64,000 nt of DNA, from positions 8,729,344 through 8,793,343 of the forward strand of contig ML058484.1 of assembly GCA_003013855.2 (NCBI GenBank), read 5' to 3'. This DNA comes from Liriodendron chinense. Lineage: Eukaryota > Streptophyta > Magnoliopsida > Magnoliales > Magnoliaceae. The notes below the pieces were generated by a model. That model made no database searches. It was not told where the DNA came from and saw only the letters and a list, made by a program, of their open reading frames with translations. Below, piece after piece: positions 1 to 11,205 of the stretch. Each line of letters begins with the position of its first letter. Position 1 is the stretch's first letter. The position numbers and the translations under genes are program-made.

Positions 1-960
1 AGCAAATAAAAGCAAGCATCTTTAAGCAACTGGCCAAATGCATAATAATTTCCCTCCCTCTCTACCTCCCTCTCTGGTGGATAACTTCAAACCTATTAAA
101 TGGATTCAACATCCAACCCATCACCTTATGCAAAAATCAGCCATGTCCACCCATCGATTGGGTATGCTTGTATTTTGCTATTTATCAATAGCTAAATATT
201 GCTCTCTGTGGTGTGGCACATATGATGAGCAGATAGTGCTGATTTTTCCTCTAGGTGATCCTCATGGTGGGGCCGACATATGCAAAGGGCTGGATGTCAC
301 ACACACTCAACAGTTTGGTAGTTATTTATTGGGTGGACAGTAACATGTGGTCCAACTGGATGGACTAGAGATCTTCTCCTCTATGCATGTGTGCGTGCAC
401 ACATACAGGGAAAAGGTACTATGAGATTGACCTCATAGAAGCTTCCCATGAGATTGAGTTGTGGGCCCCACCATGATGTGTGTCGGACATCCACACCGTG
501 CATTTGGTGGGTCTCCTCTAGGTTATAGGATGCCTAAAAAATCAGTTGTATCCGGAACTCAGGTGGGCCACACCATCTGAAAGCGTGCCTAAAACATCAA
601 AAGCACTTTGCAGGGCCCACCTGAGTATTGGAATAGCTTGAAATTTAGTGTGATCCCTCATCCAAGCAGGACACACAATGGACGAGCTGGGTGTCTGAAA
701 CACATCTCAGATGGCCCTATAAACAATCAGGAAGGTTTCAATGGGCAGGCATCCACTCTCAACTGTTGTCTATGGTGGGGCCCACCTAAATCATGGATTG
801 GCCAGATGTTTTGGCCCATGGCCCACCATGGAAGGGTGCATCTGATTGATGGGGTGGATATTGACAAACATCATGGTGGGTCCCACAGTACACACATACA
901 CACACACTTCCATGGCCCACCATGGAAGGATTCAAATACTGCTTCTTTCATGAGATTGCT
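1..960. repeat. Degenerate repeat region with foldback-type core
   Basis: No gene is seen here. From about 410 to 930 the stretch carries the palindromic repeat core found throughout the window: a GGGCCCCACCATGATGTGTG-type left arm near 465 and a CATGGTGGGTCCCAC-type right arm near 875. The left end (ggtactatgagattgacctc, near 416) matches the end of the element at 23660-24110. Positions 1-400 are unassigned AT-rich sequence. Confidence 0.45.
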
Positions 961-989
961 AAATATAGGCACAAACAGAATTACATCCA

Positions 990-2484
990 TAAGATTCAAG
1001 TAAACGAAGTGCTTGCTTGTCGATTACCAACGTCTAATTAAGGAAAAGATTGAGAATATCTTTACTTGTTTGTATGCAAATGAGCAGTTCATGCGGCCAA
1101 AGTTAGATGGGCTCCTCCTCGAAAAAATTCCTCTAGACATTTTTTATTGGGTGGAGCAGGATTTTGAGGAAGAGGTATATTTGGCTATGAATGGTATGGC
1201 GAGAGATAAAGCGTTGGGGCCAGATGGTTTCTCCATGGACTTCTATCAAGTTCGTTGGGAAATCATAAAAGAAGATCTAGTGTGTTATAAAAGATTTTCA
1301 AAAAAGGGCTGTTCTAAGCAGGGGCCTGAATGGTTCCTTCATTCTCTCTCTCTCATCAAAAAGTCGAAGGGGCAGTATGCATCTGTGACTTTCAACCAAT
1401 AAGTTTTGTTGGAAGTAAAATTCTTGCCAATTGTCTCTCTTCGGCCAAGGGAGGGTATGAGTCAAGTCATCTCCCATTCTCAAGGTGCTTTTGTGAGGGA
1501 TAGGGACATTTTAGATGACATCTTAATTGCTAACTAGCACAGTGATTTGACTAGGATTTCCTCTTTAATCCCTTTGAGTGTTGTGGGTATAGAAGGATTA
1601 AATGGTGTATTTCCTCAGCTTCCTTGGCGCTTGCTTCAAAGGTGTGAGGCAAGGAGATCCTCTTTCTCACTTTCCATTCTCTATTGTAACAAAAAACTTC
1701 AGCATTCTGTTGGAAAGCGCCTCTGAGATTGGTTGCATTAAGGGCTTTGGAATTGGGCAGCCTGAAATCGTGATAAATCATCCTCAGTTCGCAGATGAAA
1801 CACTCATTATGTTGACTCATCTATTAATCAGGTGATTAGCTTGAAAGGTATTCTCAAATGTTCTAGAGCAGTGTTTAGCCTTAGAGTTAGTCTCAGGATA
1901 AGTGCTATGGCAGGGGTGGCGAGTTTTGAGGTTAATATTCAACTTCTTGCTGATCAAATGGGCATTGAAGGCTCTCTTCTGTTGAAGTATCTTGGCCTCC
2001 TATTAGGAGGCGAAGTCTTAGTGCCTTCCTTTTTAGATCCCATAATTGATATAATTGAGAAGAAAAAAAATTTATCCGAGCGGAAGAAACTAAACTTTCT
2101 GCGAGTGTGAGAGTAGCTCACATCAACTTGGGCCTTGTTAATCTTCCAGTGTATTTCAGGTCCTCACTCAAGACACTAGCCAAGATCATCAGGAGAAGTG
2201 AGAAGCTTTTGAGAGAGTTTTTGTGGGATAACATAGGAGGGGCATTGGTTCCATTTAGTCAAGTAGGATGAAGTTCAAAGGCCCAAAAGGAAAGGAGGAA
2301 TTAACATAAAACATGAGAAAAGAATGCGTCTCTTCTTTGGAAATGGCGGTGGACGTTTGGGAGGAGTAAGAAGCATTGTTAAAGGAAGCAGCAAACAAAT
2401 ATGGCGAATCTTACGGGGGATGGTTTCCTAGGCTTTGTAATAGAAATGAAGCATCAGATGTTTGGGAATATGCTCTTTAGGTCA
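990..2484 (+). pseudogene. L1-type LINE reverse transcriptase, 5' portion of a split and decayed copy
   Basis: This is a broken L1-clade non-LTR retrotransposon reverse transcriptase, which in intact copies copies its own RNA at the target site. Plus-strand fragments in shifting frames follow the usual order. MARDKALGPDGFSMDFY (about 1190-1245) matches the family KAPGPDGF block. QGAFVRDRDILDDILIAN lies near 1480-1535, GVRQGDPLS near 1640-1670 and QFADETLI near 1785-1810, where the family motif is FADD. KYLGLLLGG follows near 1985-2015, and LPVYF and LREFLWDN near 2145-2235. Frameshifts and stops separate the blocks, and the catalytic FADD second aspartate reads as glutamate. The copy is interrupted at 2480-2484 by a gypsy element and resumes after 11205. 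The 5' boundary is unclear, and no endonuclease or ORF1 is seen. Confidence 0.75.
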
Positions 2485-3437
2485 TGATGCGGACACAAAA
2501 TCATTCAAGGTGTACTAACGAAGAAAGCGCCAACCACAAGTGCCGTCCTTATGGATAGGCGATTATTGAGGAATTGAAAACCCGCTGAAGACCCTTCACA
2601 TGTGATTGGACACATAGAAGACCCCACCCCACTCAGGGAAGACACGTGTGAAGGAAGAAAGGAGAAAGAAGACCGAAGAACTGGACATCTTCAGGCGCCC
2701 CATCGGACGCCCGACCACTGCCTTCAGGCGCCCGATCGAGCGCCCGACGGTTGCCTATCGAGCGCCCGAAACTCTCTGGACGTTTTTGAACGTCTTCGGG
2801 TGCCCGATCGGGTGCCCGAACTTCTACGCAAGTTACTTGTTTTGTTTCGTTTTGCTTAACTATTTAGGGGTATTTTAGTACTTTCATGTCTTTCCTTTGC
2901 TTATTTAAGTGGGCTAAGCCCTAAAAACGAGTTATTATTGATTAATGAAAGCCTCTTGGTGCTTCTCTTCTTCTCTCTCTCTCATGGTGATGTTTCTTCT
3001 TCCTTGATACTTCTTTTCTTCTACTTGCTTCTTGTGCCCCTCTAATCCTTCTTCCAGGTACTTCTATCCTTTCTAAACCTACTTGCTTCATTAGCCACAA
3101 TCCCAAAATTTGATTTTGAGCATAAACCCTAAAGTTTGCAGATTTTCAAATCCCTAATCCGAAATCCCTTGATTTTCTGGATTAGAGATTCCTATTGATT
3201 GATTGGGTTATAACCATGCAAGATCGGGAGGTCCTATTCATCGCCAAATCCAACCCTAGTACTTCATGAATGTCTATACTTCACAGTTGTGATGGATAGC
3301 CGCATCATTGAGTATATCTTTGTTATTTTCTTCGTTTATGATGATTAGCTCTGAATTTTAGTTTATTATTCTCTTTATTTTTCCGCTGATTAATTGTGTT
3401 CATATGCATGCATCATTCTTAGGGCAGTCCTACATCA
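2485..3437 (+). repeat. 5' LTR of the gypsy chromovirus
   Basis: This 953-bp repeat starts TGATGCGGACA and ends CCTACATCA, and aligns throughout with 10259-11200. An inner GC-rich block (about 2690-2820) consists of imperfect short palindromes such as GGCGCCCGATCGAGCGCCCG. The 3' LTR carries a shorter, altered version. The U3-like part is followed by a pyrimidine-rich cttcttctctctctc stretch near 2960. Confidence 0.95.
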
Positions 3438-3442
3438 AATTT

Positions 3443-3453
3443 TGGTATCAGAG
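3443..3453 (+). other. Primer binding site (initiator tRNA-Met type)
   Basis: The motif tggtatcagag lies six bases after the 5' LTR and matches the PBS of plant retrotransposons primed by the 3' end of initiator methionine tRNA. It is the expected start point for minus-strand DNA synthesis of this element. Confidence 0.85.
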
Positions 3454-3728
3454 AATAGGCTTGCATGGTTTTGTCTAGATCGAGTTATTAAATTAAGGTT
3501 TTGATTTTTAAGTCTATTTTAGGAAAGCTAAAGATTTAGAAAGTTTCCAATTTTAGAAACTTTCCAACTTTAGAAAGTTTCCTAATTTGGAAATTTCTAG
3601 ATTTGAGTTGTTTCATGTCTTAATTTAATTGTGTCAGTTCATATTAGTTTTGCATTCATCGCATTCATCTTGTAAGTCGTAACACCTAGTAGTCTAGTTG
3701 GGTAGAGTTTGGCTCAAGTCTTAGTTGT

Positions 3729-4904
3729 ATGCCCACGAGAAAAGGTAGAGGTTTCGGACTTCAACCAATCATGAACAATGAGCAGTTATCTGAGCAACTT
3801 GCTCAATTGATGCAAAAGATGATTGCAATGGAAACGAGACAAAAGAATGAATTCGCTCGCTTAAGTACACAGATCACCACCACCATGAATAGAGTCGAGC
3901 AATTAGAGACATCCTAAAGGGAGAACCCCACTCTTGGAGAAGACACACTCTCAAGCAGGAGAAATCATTGAGGAGCGTGTTCCCATACGTGGAGGACATG
4001 GTGGTAGGGGACGTGGAGTTGGTCGTGGTGTTGTGCAGGAGGCACAAGTTACATATGACTATACAGACCACTACGATCCCGATGAGCGTGCGATAAAGAA
4101 CGTGAAGGTTGAAGCCCCAAGTTTTGATGGGCACCTGGATCCCAAGGCATTCCTTGACTGGGTCGCTAACATGGACCACTACTTTGAATGGTATGGCATG
4201 TCAGAAAACCGTCAAATGTTGTTTGCCAAGATGAAACTTGTGGCCAAGCCAAGCTATTTTGGACCAACACCAAACGTAGGATAGAAAGAGTTGGTAGAGC
4301 CCCTATCACACATTGTTATGAGATGAAAGAGAAGTTGAAGGAGAAGTACATTCCTCTCTCATACCGTCAGAAGCTCCTTGACCAATGGCAATCCTTACGC
4401 CAAGGGTCAATGTCTGTCGCTGACTACATCGCTAAATTTGAAGAATATATGATGCGATGTGATATCCATGAAGACTCTCTAGTAACGCTCGCGCGTTTCA
4501 AGACGGGCCTTCGTGCGGATCTCCAACGCGAGCTTATGACTCAGCCCTTAACGGACTTGGATGATGCATATGAAGTTGTGCATGAGTTAGAACAATACCT
4601 GAAGACTCCTGTCGGCCATCGTTTTGAGTCCCGAGACTCCAATACTAGATCTAGTTCCCAGGGGACTAGACCTAATGTTGGTAGTCAATCCAAAGCACAG
4701 GCAACTGTTCCGCCTAGGCTTAGGGACGACAAGGGCAAAGGGGTTCTTGGTACCGGTCCGAGTAATATGAGCCAAGTGAGATGCTATGAGTGTGGCAATC
4801 TTGGTCACATGTCTAATCAGTGTCCTATGAAGAACCGTGAGAAAACCTTAGTCGTCAATGAATCCCACGAGGGCAAAGATGACCAAGGTGATTATGAAGT
4901 TTAA
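3729..4904 (+). pseudogene. gag polyprotein of the gypsy chromovirus (frameshifted)
   Basis: This encodes the capsid/nucleocapsid part of the element. A start at MPTRKGRGF (3729) opens a coiled-coil-like N-terminus that ends at a stop at 3918. The reading resumes in another frame (3934-4284) with FDGHLDPKAFLDWVANMDHY, typical of the retrotransposon gag domain. It then shifts back near 4260 and runs through LKEKYIPLSYRQKLLDQW to the zinc knuckle CYECGNLGHMSNQC (about 4780-4822), whose CCHC ligands are intact. The end at 4905 is a TAA in the frame that continues into protease, so an intact copy would probably have read gag-pol as one polyprotein. Confidence 0.88.
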
Positions 4905-7521
4905 GAGTATCACCTTCAAAGAGGACTTACTGATGAGGAAGAAGTAGATGGAGAAGTAACGCTTGCAGTAGTCAGGCGTATGCTATCTCAGTCTAGAAGT
5001 AGTGCTGATTGGCGTCGAAACACTATCTTCTACACTATTGCCAAGTGTGGTGAAAAGAATTATAAGGTGATAGTGGACAGTGAAAGTTGTCAGAACGTGA
5101 TTTCCACTAGAACCTTAAATCGCTTGAAACTGAAATCCACACCTCATCCTGACCCATATAAAGTTTCTTGGGTTGACAAGACATCCCTTCCTGTCACCCA
5201 TCAATGTTTAGTCCCCATAGAGTTTGGGTCACATAAGGAGTCCCTGTGGTGTCATATTTTACCTATGGATGTGGGGCATGTTATCCTAGGTAGACCGTGA
5301 CTATTCGATAATGATGTCACGATCTTCGGCCGTTCGAATGTGTGTACCTTTATGCATAATGGTAAAAAGATCAAACTTAACCCCATGCCACCTGAGAGCA
5401 CACCAAGGAAGAAGAAGGATGAGAAGGCAAGCGAGACTAAAGGAGTGGGGAAATCCAAGCCTAAGTCTCTCCATATAATCAGCGCAAGAGAGTTTGAAAA
5501 AGAGGTTAAGGAGTATTCTATGGTGCATGCCTTTGTGGCAAGAGAGATTGCACCAGAGGTTCCATCAGAGTTACCCCGTGAAGTGACCTAGGTCCTGAAG
5601 GAATACAGTGATGTATTTCTTGAAGATTAACCGAATGAGTTACCATCTATGAGAGATATACAGCATGCCATTGACCCTGTCCCAGGGTCTACTCTACTAA
5701 ACCTTCCTCACTACAGGATGAACCCTGCAGAGCATGCAGAGTTAAAGAGGCAAGTTGATGAACTTTTGCAAAAGGGTTTCATCCAAGAGAGTATGAGTCC
5801 GTGTGCCGTGCCTGTATTGTTGACGCCAAAGAAAGACGGCACGTGGCGCATGTGTGTAGACAGCCGTGCCATAAACAAAATTACCGTCAAGTATAGGTTT
5901 CTCATACCTAGGCTTGATAATATGCTTGACATGATGGCAAGGTCCACTATATTCTCTAAGATAGATCTCAAGAGTGGATATCACCAGATCCGTGTACGCC
6001 GAGGAGATGAGTGGAAGACTGCGTTTAAAACGAAAGATGGGTTGTATAAGTGGTTGGACATGCCCTTCGACTTGACTAACACACCCAGTACTTTCATGCG
6101 GGTGATGACACAAGTTTTGAGGCCGCTCATGGGTAAATTTTTAGTGGTGTATTTTGATGATATTCTTATTTATAGTACCATGAAGGAATCGCACCTTGAA
6201 CATCTGAAGCAGGTCTATAGCGTCCTTAGGGCTGAAAAGTTGTACGCTAATCTTAAGAAATATGCGTTCATGTCTAATCAAGTCGTATTCTTAGAATTTA
6301 TAGTGTCTTCAGAAGGAATGTGAGCAGACCCTGAAAAAGCTAGAGCCATAGTCGAGTAGCCTGAACTGAAGAACATTCACAAAGTGCGAAGCTTTCACGG
6401 CCTAGCAACCTTTTATCGTCGGTTCATTAGAAGTTTTGACACGATCATGGCTCCCATTACTGAGTGTATGAAAAAGGGAGAGTTCGTGTGGTCGAAGGCC
6501 GCAGTCAAGGCTTTCAAGGAAATTAAGGGCAAGATGGTAGAAGCTCCTGTCATGCATCTATCCAACTTCCCTAAAGTTTTTTAAGTAGCGTGTGATACGT
6601 CTGGTGTCAGTATAGGTGGAGTGTTGAGTCAAGAAGGACACCCAGTAGCCTATTTCAGCGAGAAACTGAATAAGGCAAAACAAAAGTACTCCACTTACAA
6701 CAAGGAATTCTATGCGATAGTGCAATCCCTGAGACATTGGCGACACTATCTCCTACCTCAAGAATTCGTTTGTTTTCTGACCATGAGGCTTTAAGATATT
6801 TACATTCTCAGAAGAAACTCAACCCAAGGCATGCTAAGTGGGTAGCATATCTTCAGGAGTATTTGTTTGTCCTGAAACACAAGGCCCGGGTTGAAAACAA
6901 ACCAGCGAATACCCTAGTAGAAGAGTAGCGTTGCTCAACTCCTTGAGTGTAGAGGTAGTCAGATTTGAGCAACTGAAAGATGAATACCCCACATGTCCTG
7001 ATTTTGGGGGTACTTAACGCATCGCTCTCAAGTGACCAGCGTATCACGGGTGAGTATGTTCTTAAAGATGGCTTCCTTTTCAAGGGAGACCGACTTTGTA
7101 TTCCCCGTATGTCCCTTCGTGAATTCCTCATCTGGGAGCTTCATTCAGGAGGGATAGCTGACCATTTTGGTCATGATAATACCATTACCCTTGTGGAAGA
7201 TCGTTTCTATTAGCCAAGTCTCAAGCGAGACGTAACCAAAGTTTTAGGGCAGTGTCGTACATGTCAGCTGGCAAAGCAAAGAAAGTAAAATATTGGGTTG
7301 TATACGCTATTGCCAGTGCCACATGCTCCATGGCAGGACATTAGTATGGACTTCGTGCTTGGACTTCCCAAGACAATCAAGAAGCACGACTCCATTTTTG
7401 TCGTTGTGGACCGTTTTTCTAAGATGGCGCATTTTCTCCCATATTCTAAAACGTCAGATGCGTCTCATGTTGCTCGTATCTTTTTTGATGGTGTGGTGCG
7501 TCTCCATGGGTTACCTAAAAC
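4905..7521 (+). pseudogene. pol of the gypsy chromovirus: protease, reverse transcriptase, RNase H, integrase N-terminal part
   Basis: This is the enzyme part of the element. The protease region (about 5040-5300) shows VIVDSESC, where the family active site is DSG, so the glycine is replaced. Reverse transcriptase (about 5700-6300) retains KIDLKSGYHQIR and YFDDILIYS. RNase H follows (FEVACD-like stretch near 6585, YFSEKLN, FSDHEALRYL) with a one-base shift near 6770. The integrase zinc-binding region has H..H then CRTCQLAK (about 7130-7280), and the first catalytic aspartate lies in DISMDFVLGLP. Stops occur at 5301, 5592, 5628, 6321, 6357, 6585, 6926, 7213 and 7288. The frame is then cut by the hAT element and resumes at 9314. 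Confidence 0.9.
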
Positions 7522-8094
7522 TAGGGCTGCACATCGATTCGATCAATTCAATTTTGGATGAAATTGAAATTGAATTGATCTTAAATTTTCAAAATTGAAA
7601 TTGAAATTGAATTGATCTTAATTTTGAAATTTCGAATTGAAATTGAATTGACCTAATTTTTTTGGAATTGAATTGAGATTGAATTGATGAATTTTTCGAT
7701 TCAATTCGATTCGATTTTTCACACATTGCAGTTTGAAAACTTATAGGTTTTGTAAGCTTGGATTTTATAGTACTTCAAATAGTAATATTAGTAGAAATAC
7801 TTCCGAAAACATATGCATAATAACTAGTCCTTACATGAAAATTAGAAAGATCGTATTGATCCAAAGCTTTTGAGGCTCGAAAAATGTTTTTAATGGTTAT
7901 TTATCACTCTTTCTCTTGGTATGGTCCACCTAAGATTTGATCTTCTTATAATTTTGGATCATGTCCTAAAATGAGACGTAAAATTAGATGGACGTAATGG
8001 ATATACAAAAAAATACATCAAGGTAGGCACCATAAGATAGGGGTAACACCCACTAAGTTGTTATCAACATCACACTTAATTTTCTCTCGGGCGA

Positions 8095-8610
8095 ACTTCA
8101 AATTGTACGCTTTTATCGTACTGAGTAAACTTAGTTGGGCCTACTTTGAATGCATTTGGTTTACCACACCGTCCATTCGTTTTGCCTGCTCATTTTAGCC
8201 GTTGAGCCCAAAATTGAAGCGTATCCGAAACTTGGGTGGACCATGCCACATGAAATAGTGGGAATAATGATTTCCACCGTTGAAACCTTCCTAGGGCCCA
8301 CAGTGACGTTTATTTATCATCCAACCTGTTCGTAAGATCAAGTAGACATGTATGAATGAAAAACAAAAATATCAGCTTGATTTAAAACTTTTGTGGCCCA
8401 CAATAATTTTTCAATGGTAGAGGTTCAATTCACACTATTTCCTGTGGTGTGTGCCACTATACGGTTCAATTTTGGGCTCATGCCATAAAATTATCTTTTA
8501 AAGTGGATGAATGGAGTGGATAAAATGAATCACCATGGGCCCCACAGAGTTTACTCAGTACACCAAGCGCATTGAGTTACTAAGTACGCAATCTGATTCA
8601 TCTTGGACAC
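8095..8610. repeat. Foldback element with GATTGCGTACT-type ends, inside the hAT element
   Basis: The left end (cgtactgagtaaacttagt near 8117) and the right end (gttactaagtacgcaatctg near 8576) are inverted copies. The inner arms carry the shared core (left near 8150-8170, right near 8510-8535). The same end type occurs at 35396-35870 and in a fragment near 30125. Confidence 0.6.
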
Positions 8611-8635
8611 TTGGGTGGGCGCGGATATGCAGAAG

Positions 8636-9055
8636 GGTGGTTTCAAAGCTTTGTGGGCCCCACCATGGTGTATGTGTTTTATCTAGGCCCTTCATCCATT
8701 TTCCATATGATTCTAAGAGATTATCCAAAAAATGAGACATCTAAGTGGACCACACTACAAGAAAACAGTGGGGGATTGATGATTATTATTGAAAACTTTT
8801 TGGGGCCTTAGAAGTTTGATATCAAGCTGATATTTGTTTTTTCCCTTCCTCAAGGTCTATGTGACCTTATCAACAGGTTGGATGGCAAATAAACATTACA
8901 ATGGGCCATAGGAAGAATTTAATGGTGAATGTTCAATCTCCATTGTTTTGTTGTGGTGTGGTAATATGAGATATCTTACTAATTTTTTAAAAATTCCTTA
9001 AATTTAGATGTAAAAATAGATGGACAGCATAGATAAAACTTACTATGATGTATCT
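8636..9055. repeat. Foldback element with GGTGGTTTCAAAGC-type left end, inside the hAT element
   Basis: It begins ggtggtttcaaagctttgtg followed by the core gggccccaccatggtgtatg. The opposite arm (gataaaacttactatgatg, near 9020-9050) is its inverted partner, with central ggtctatgtgacctta and caacaggttggatggcaaa. It closely resembles the better preserved element at 60838-61291. Confidence 0.55.
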
Positions 9056-9313
9056 ATTTCATCCATACCGTCCATTAATATATATATATATTCAATTCAA
9101 TTTGATCAATCGATTCAATTCGATACAGATCAATTTGATTTTCGATTCGATTCAATCGATCGGAACTAAAAATTGAAATTGAATTGAAATTGAATTTTTT
9201 CTTTTTTAAAAAATTGAATTGAATTGATCTTCGAGAACGATTCGATTCGATTCAATTTGTTCGATTCGATTCAATCGATAAATTGATCATAAATTGAATT
9301 GTGTGCAGCCCTA

Positions 9314-9841
9314 CCTAAAACCATAGTGTCTGATCGTGACGTCAGGTTTACTAGCTATTTTTGGAAGACACTGTGGCACATTATGGGAACTCGTTTGCAA
9401 TTTTCTACCACTCACCACCCACAAACGGATGGTCAAACTGAAGTGGTAAACTATAGTATTGGAAATCCTCTACGTTGTCTAGTAGGTGAACATGTTAAGA
9501 CTTGGGACCTAATTTTACCAACTACTGAATTTGCTTATAATGGGTCAGTAAATCGATCTACAGGGATGAGTCCTTTTGAAATTGTAAGTGGTTATAAACC
9601 TAGAATGCCTATAGATCTCTTACCTATGTGTGTTACCCAAAGGTCTTCTGAATCAGCCGATGCATTTGCACGTCATATTCATGATTTGCATATACATATT
9701 AGACAGCGGATAAATAAGAGCAATGATGATTATAAAATTTCAGCCGATTCTCATCGTAAATCGCAAGAATTTCAGGAAGGAGACTACGTAATGGTGAAAA
9801 TAAGGCCAGAGCGATTCTCTCAAGGATCCGCTAAAAAGTAA
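9314..9841 (+). pseudogene. Integrase catalytic core of the gypsy chromovirus, resumed after the hAT insertion
   Basis: This continues the integrase that inserts the cDNA into the host genome. It resumes with IVSDRDVRFTSYFWKTLW, which holds the second catalytic aspartate. It goes on through HHPQTDGQTEVVNYS, with the catalytic glutamate, and EFAYNGSVNRSTGMSPFEIV. With MDFVLGLP upstream of the insertion, all three D,D,E residues are present. A stop follows GSAKK at 9839-9841. The ORF that seems to start at 9299 includes hAT sequence and is not a true start. Confidence 0.9.
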
Positions 9842-10258
9842 CAAGCGCGTAGTGCTGGACCATTCAAGATATCACAAAAGGTTGGGTCCAACGCGTATTA
9901 GATTGACCTTCCACCTGAAATGGGTACTAATCCAACTTTTAATGTGGAAGATCTAGTCCATTCCCAAAACCCCATTGTTGACCCATTGTCCCTTTCATGG
10001 CCTTTTTCTGATTTTGCTACACAACTCCTTCCTCCACTCATTACCCATAAAGAAGAAATTGAAGAGATCTTGGATAAAGAGATAGTATCTACAAGAGATG
10101 TAGGTTTCCAAAGGTACCTTGTCAAATGGAAAAACAAACCATCGTCTGAATCTACGTGGCTGATGGGAGAAGCGTTGCAGAGTATTGATCCAGATCTACT
10201 AGAGTGCTACAAAAGTTTCAACTCGTTGGAGTCGAGTTTTTCTCACCCGGGGGGGAAT
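9842..10258 (+). pseudogene. Integrase C-terminus with chromodomain
   Basis: After the stop at 9839-9841 the same frame continues, with another stop near 9899, into FNVEDLVHSQNP and then a chromodomain. The chromodomain runs from EEIEEILDKEIVSTRD through YLVKWKNKPSSESTWL to LLECYKSF (about 10050-10215). Chromodomains in this position define chromoviruses and are thought to steer integration to particular chromatin. A G-rich polypurine tract (about 10249-10257) directly precedes the 3' LTR. Confidence 0.85.
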
Positions 10259-11200
10259 TGATGCGGACATAAAATCATTCAAGGTGTACTAACGAAGAAA
10301 GCGCCAACCACAAGTGTCGTCCTTGTGGATAGGCGATTATTGAGGAATTGAAGACCCGCTGAAGACCCTTCACATGTGATTGGACACATAGAAGACCCCA
10401 CCCCACTCAGGGAAGACACGTGTGAAGGAAGAAAGGAGAAAGAAGACCGAAGAACTGGACATCTTCGGGCGCCCGACCACTGCCTTCGAGCTCCCAATAG
10501 TTGCCTATCGAGCGCCCTGAAACTCTCTGGACGTTTTTGGACGTCTTCGGGCGCCCGATCGAGCTCCCGAACTTTTGCGCAAGTTACTTGTTTTGTTTCG
10601 TTTTTGCTGAAGTATTTATGGGTATTTTAGTACTTTCATGTCTTTCCTTTACTTATTTAAGTGGGCTAAGCCCTAAAAACAAGTTTAGTTTATTATTATT
10701 GATTAATGAAAGCCTCTTGGTGCTTCTCTTCTTCTCTCTCTCTCTCATGGTGATGTTTCTTCTTCCTTGATACTTCTTTTCTTCTACTTGCTTCTTGTGC
10801 CCCTCTAATCCTTCTTCCAGGTACTTCTATCCGTTCTAAACCTACTTGCTTCATTAGCCACAATCCCAAAATCTGATTTTGAGCATAAACCCTAAAGTTT
10901 TCAGATTTTCAAATCCCTAATCCGAAATCTCTTGATTTTCTGGATTAGAGATTCCTATTGATTGATTGGGTTATAACCATGCAAGATCGGGAGGTCCTAT
11001 TCCTCGCCGGATCCAACCCTAGTACTTCATGAATGTCTATACTTCACGGCTGTGATGGATAGCTGCATCATTACGTATATCTTTGTTATTTTCTTCGTTT
11101 ATGATGATTAGCTCTGAATTTTAGGTTATTATTCTCTTTATTTTTCCGCTGATTAATTGTGTTCAAACGCATGCATCATTCTTAGGGCTGTCCTGCATCA
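10259..11200 (+). repeat. 3' LTR of the gypsy chromovirus
   Basis: This 942-bp copy of the 5' LTR begins TGATGCGGACA after the polypurine tract and ends CCTGCATCA, followed by the target duplication ggtca. Compared with the 5' copy it has lost part of the GC-rich palindromic block near 10465-10570 and carries scattered substitutions. Confidence 0.95.
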
Positions 11201-11205
11201 GGTCA

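Larger units (their letters stand above)
7522..9313. mobile_element. hAT-type non-autonomous DNA transposon inserted in the gypsy integrase
   Basis: This 1792-bp insertion has perfect 12-bp terminal inverted repeats, TAGGGCTGCACA and TGTGCAGCCCTA. It is flanked by identical 8-bp duplications, cctaaaac (7514-7521 and 9314-9321), the signature of the hAT superfamily. About 200 bp at each end are filled with subterminal repeats built from gattcaatt and aattgaatt, the kind of array hAT transposases bind. No transposase reading frame is seen. The centre (about 7880-9060) consists of several copies of the window-wide foldback core, so the element has either been hit by those repeats or has mobilised them. 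Removing the insertion restores the integrase reading LHGLPKT-IVSDRDVRF. Confidence 0.93.
2485..11200 (+). mobile_element. Ty3/gypsy chromovirus LTR retrotransposon (full-length, inactive)
   Basis: A complete plus-strand Ty3/gypsy element is bounded by LTRs at 2485-3437 and 10259-11200 that begin TGATGCGG and end CATCA. It is flanked by identical 5-bp target duplications, ggtca, at 2480-2484 and 11201-11205. In order it has a tRNA-iMet type primer site, gag with a CCHC knuckle, protease, RT, RNase H, integrase and a C-terminal chromodomain, the order typical of chromoviruses. It sits inside an L1 LINE and contains a 1.8-kb hAT element in its integrase. In-frame stops in gag and pol, and frameshifts near 3920, 4260 and 6770, make it non-autonomous. 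The two LTRs differ by scattered substitutions and small indels, so the insertion is not very recent. Confidence 0.95.

Noticed and set aside
9299..9313. Start codon at 9299 for the integrase ORF
   Set aside because: The first bases belong to the hAT inverted end. The true integrase frame resumes at 9314.
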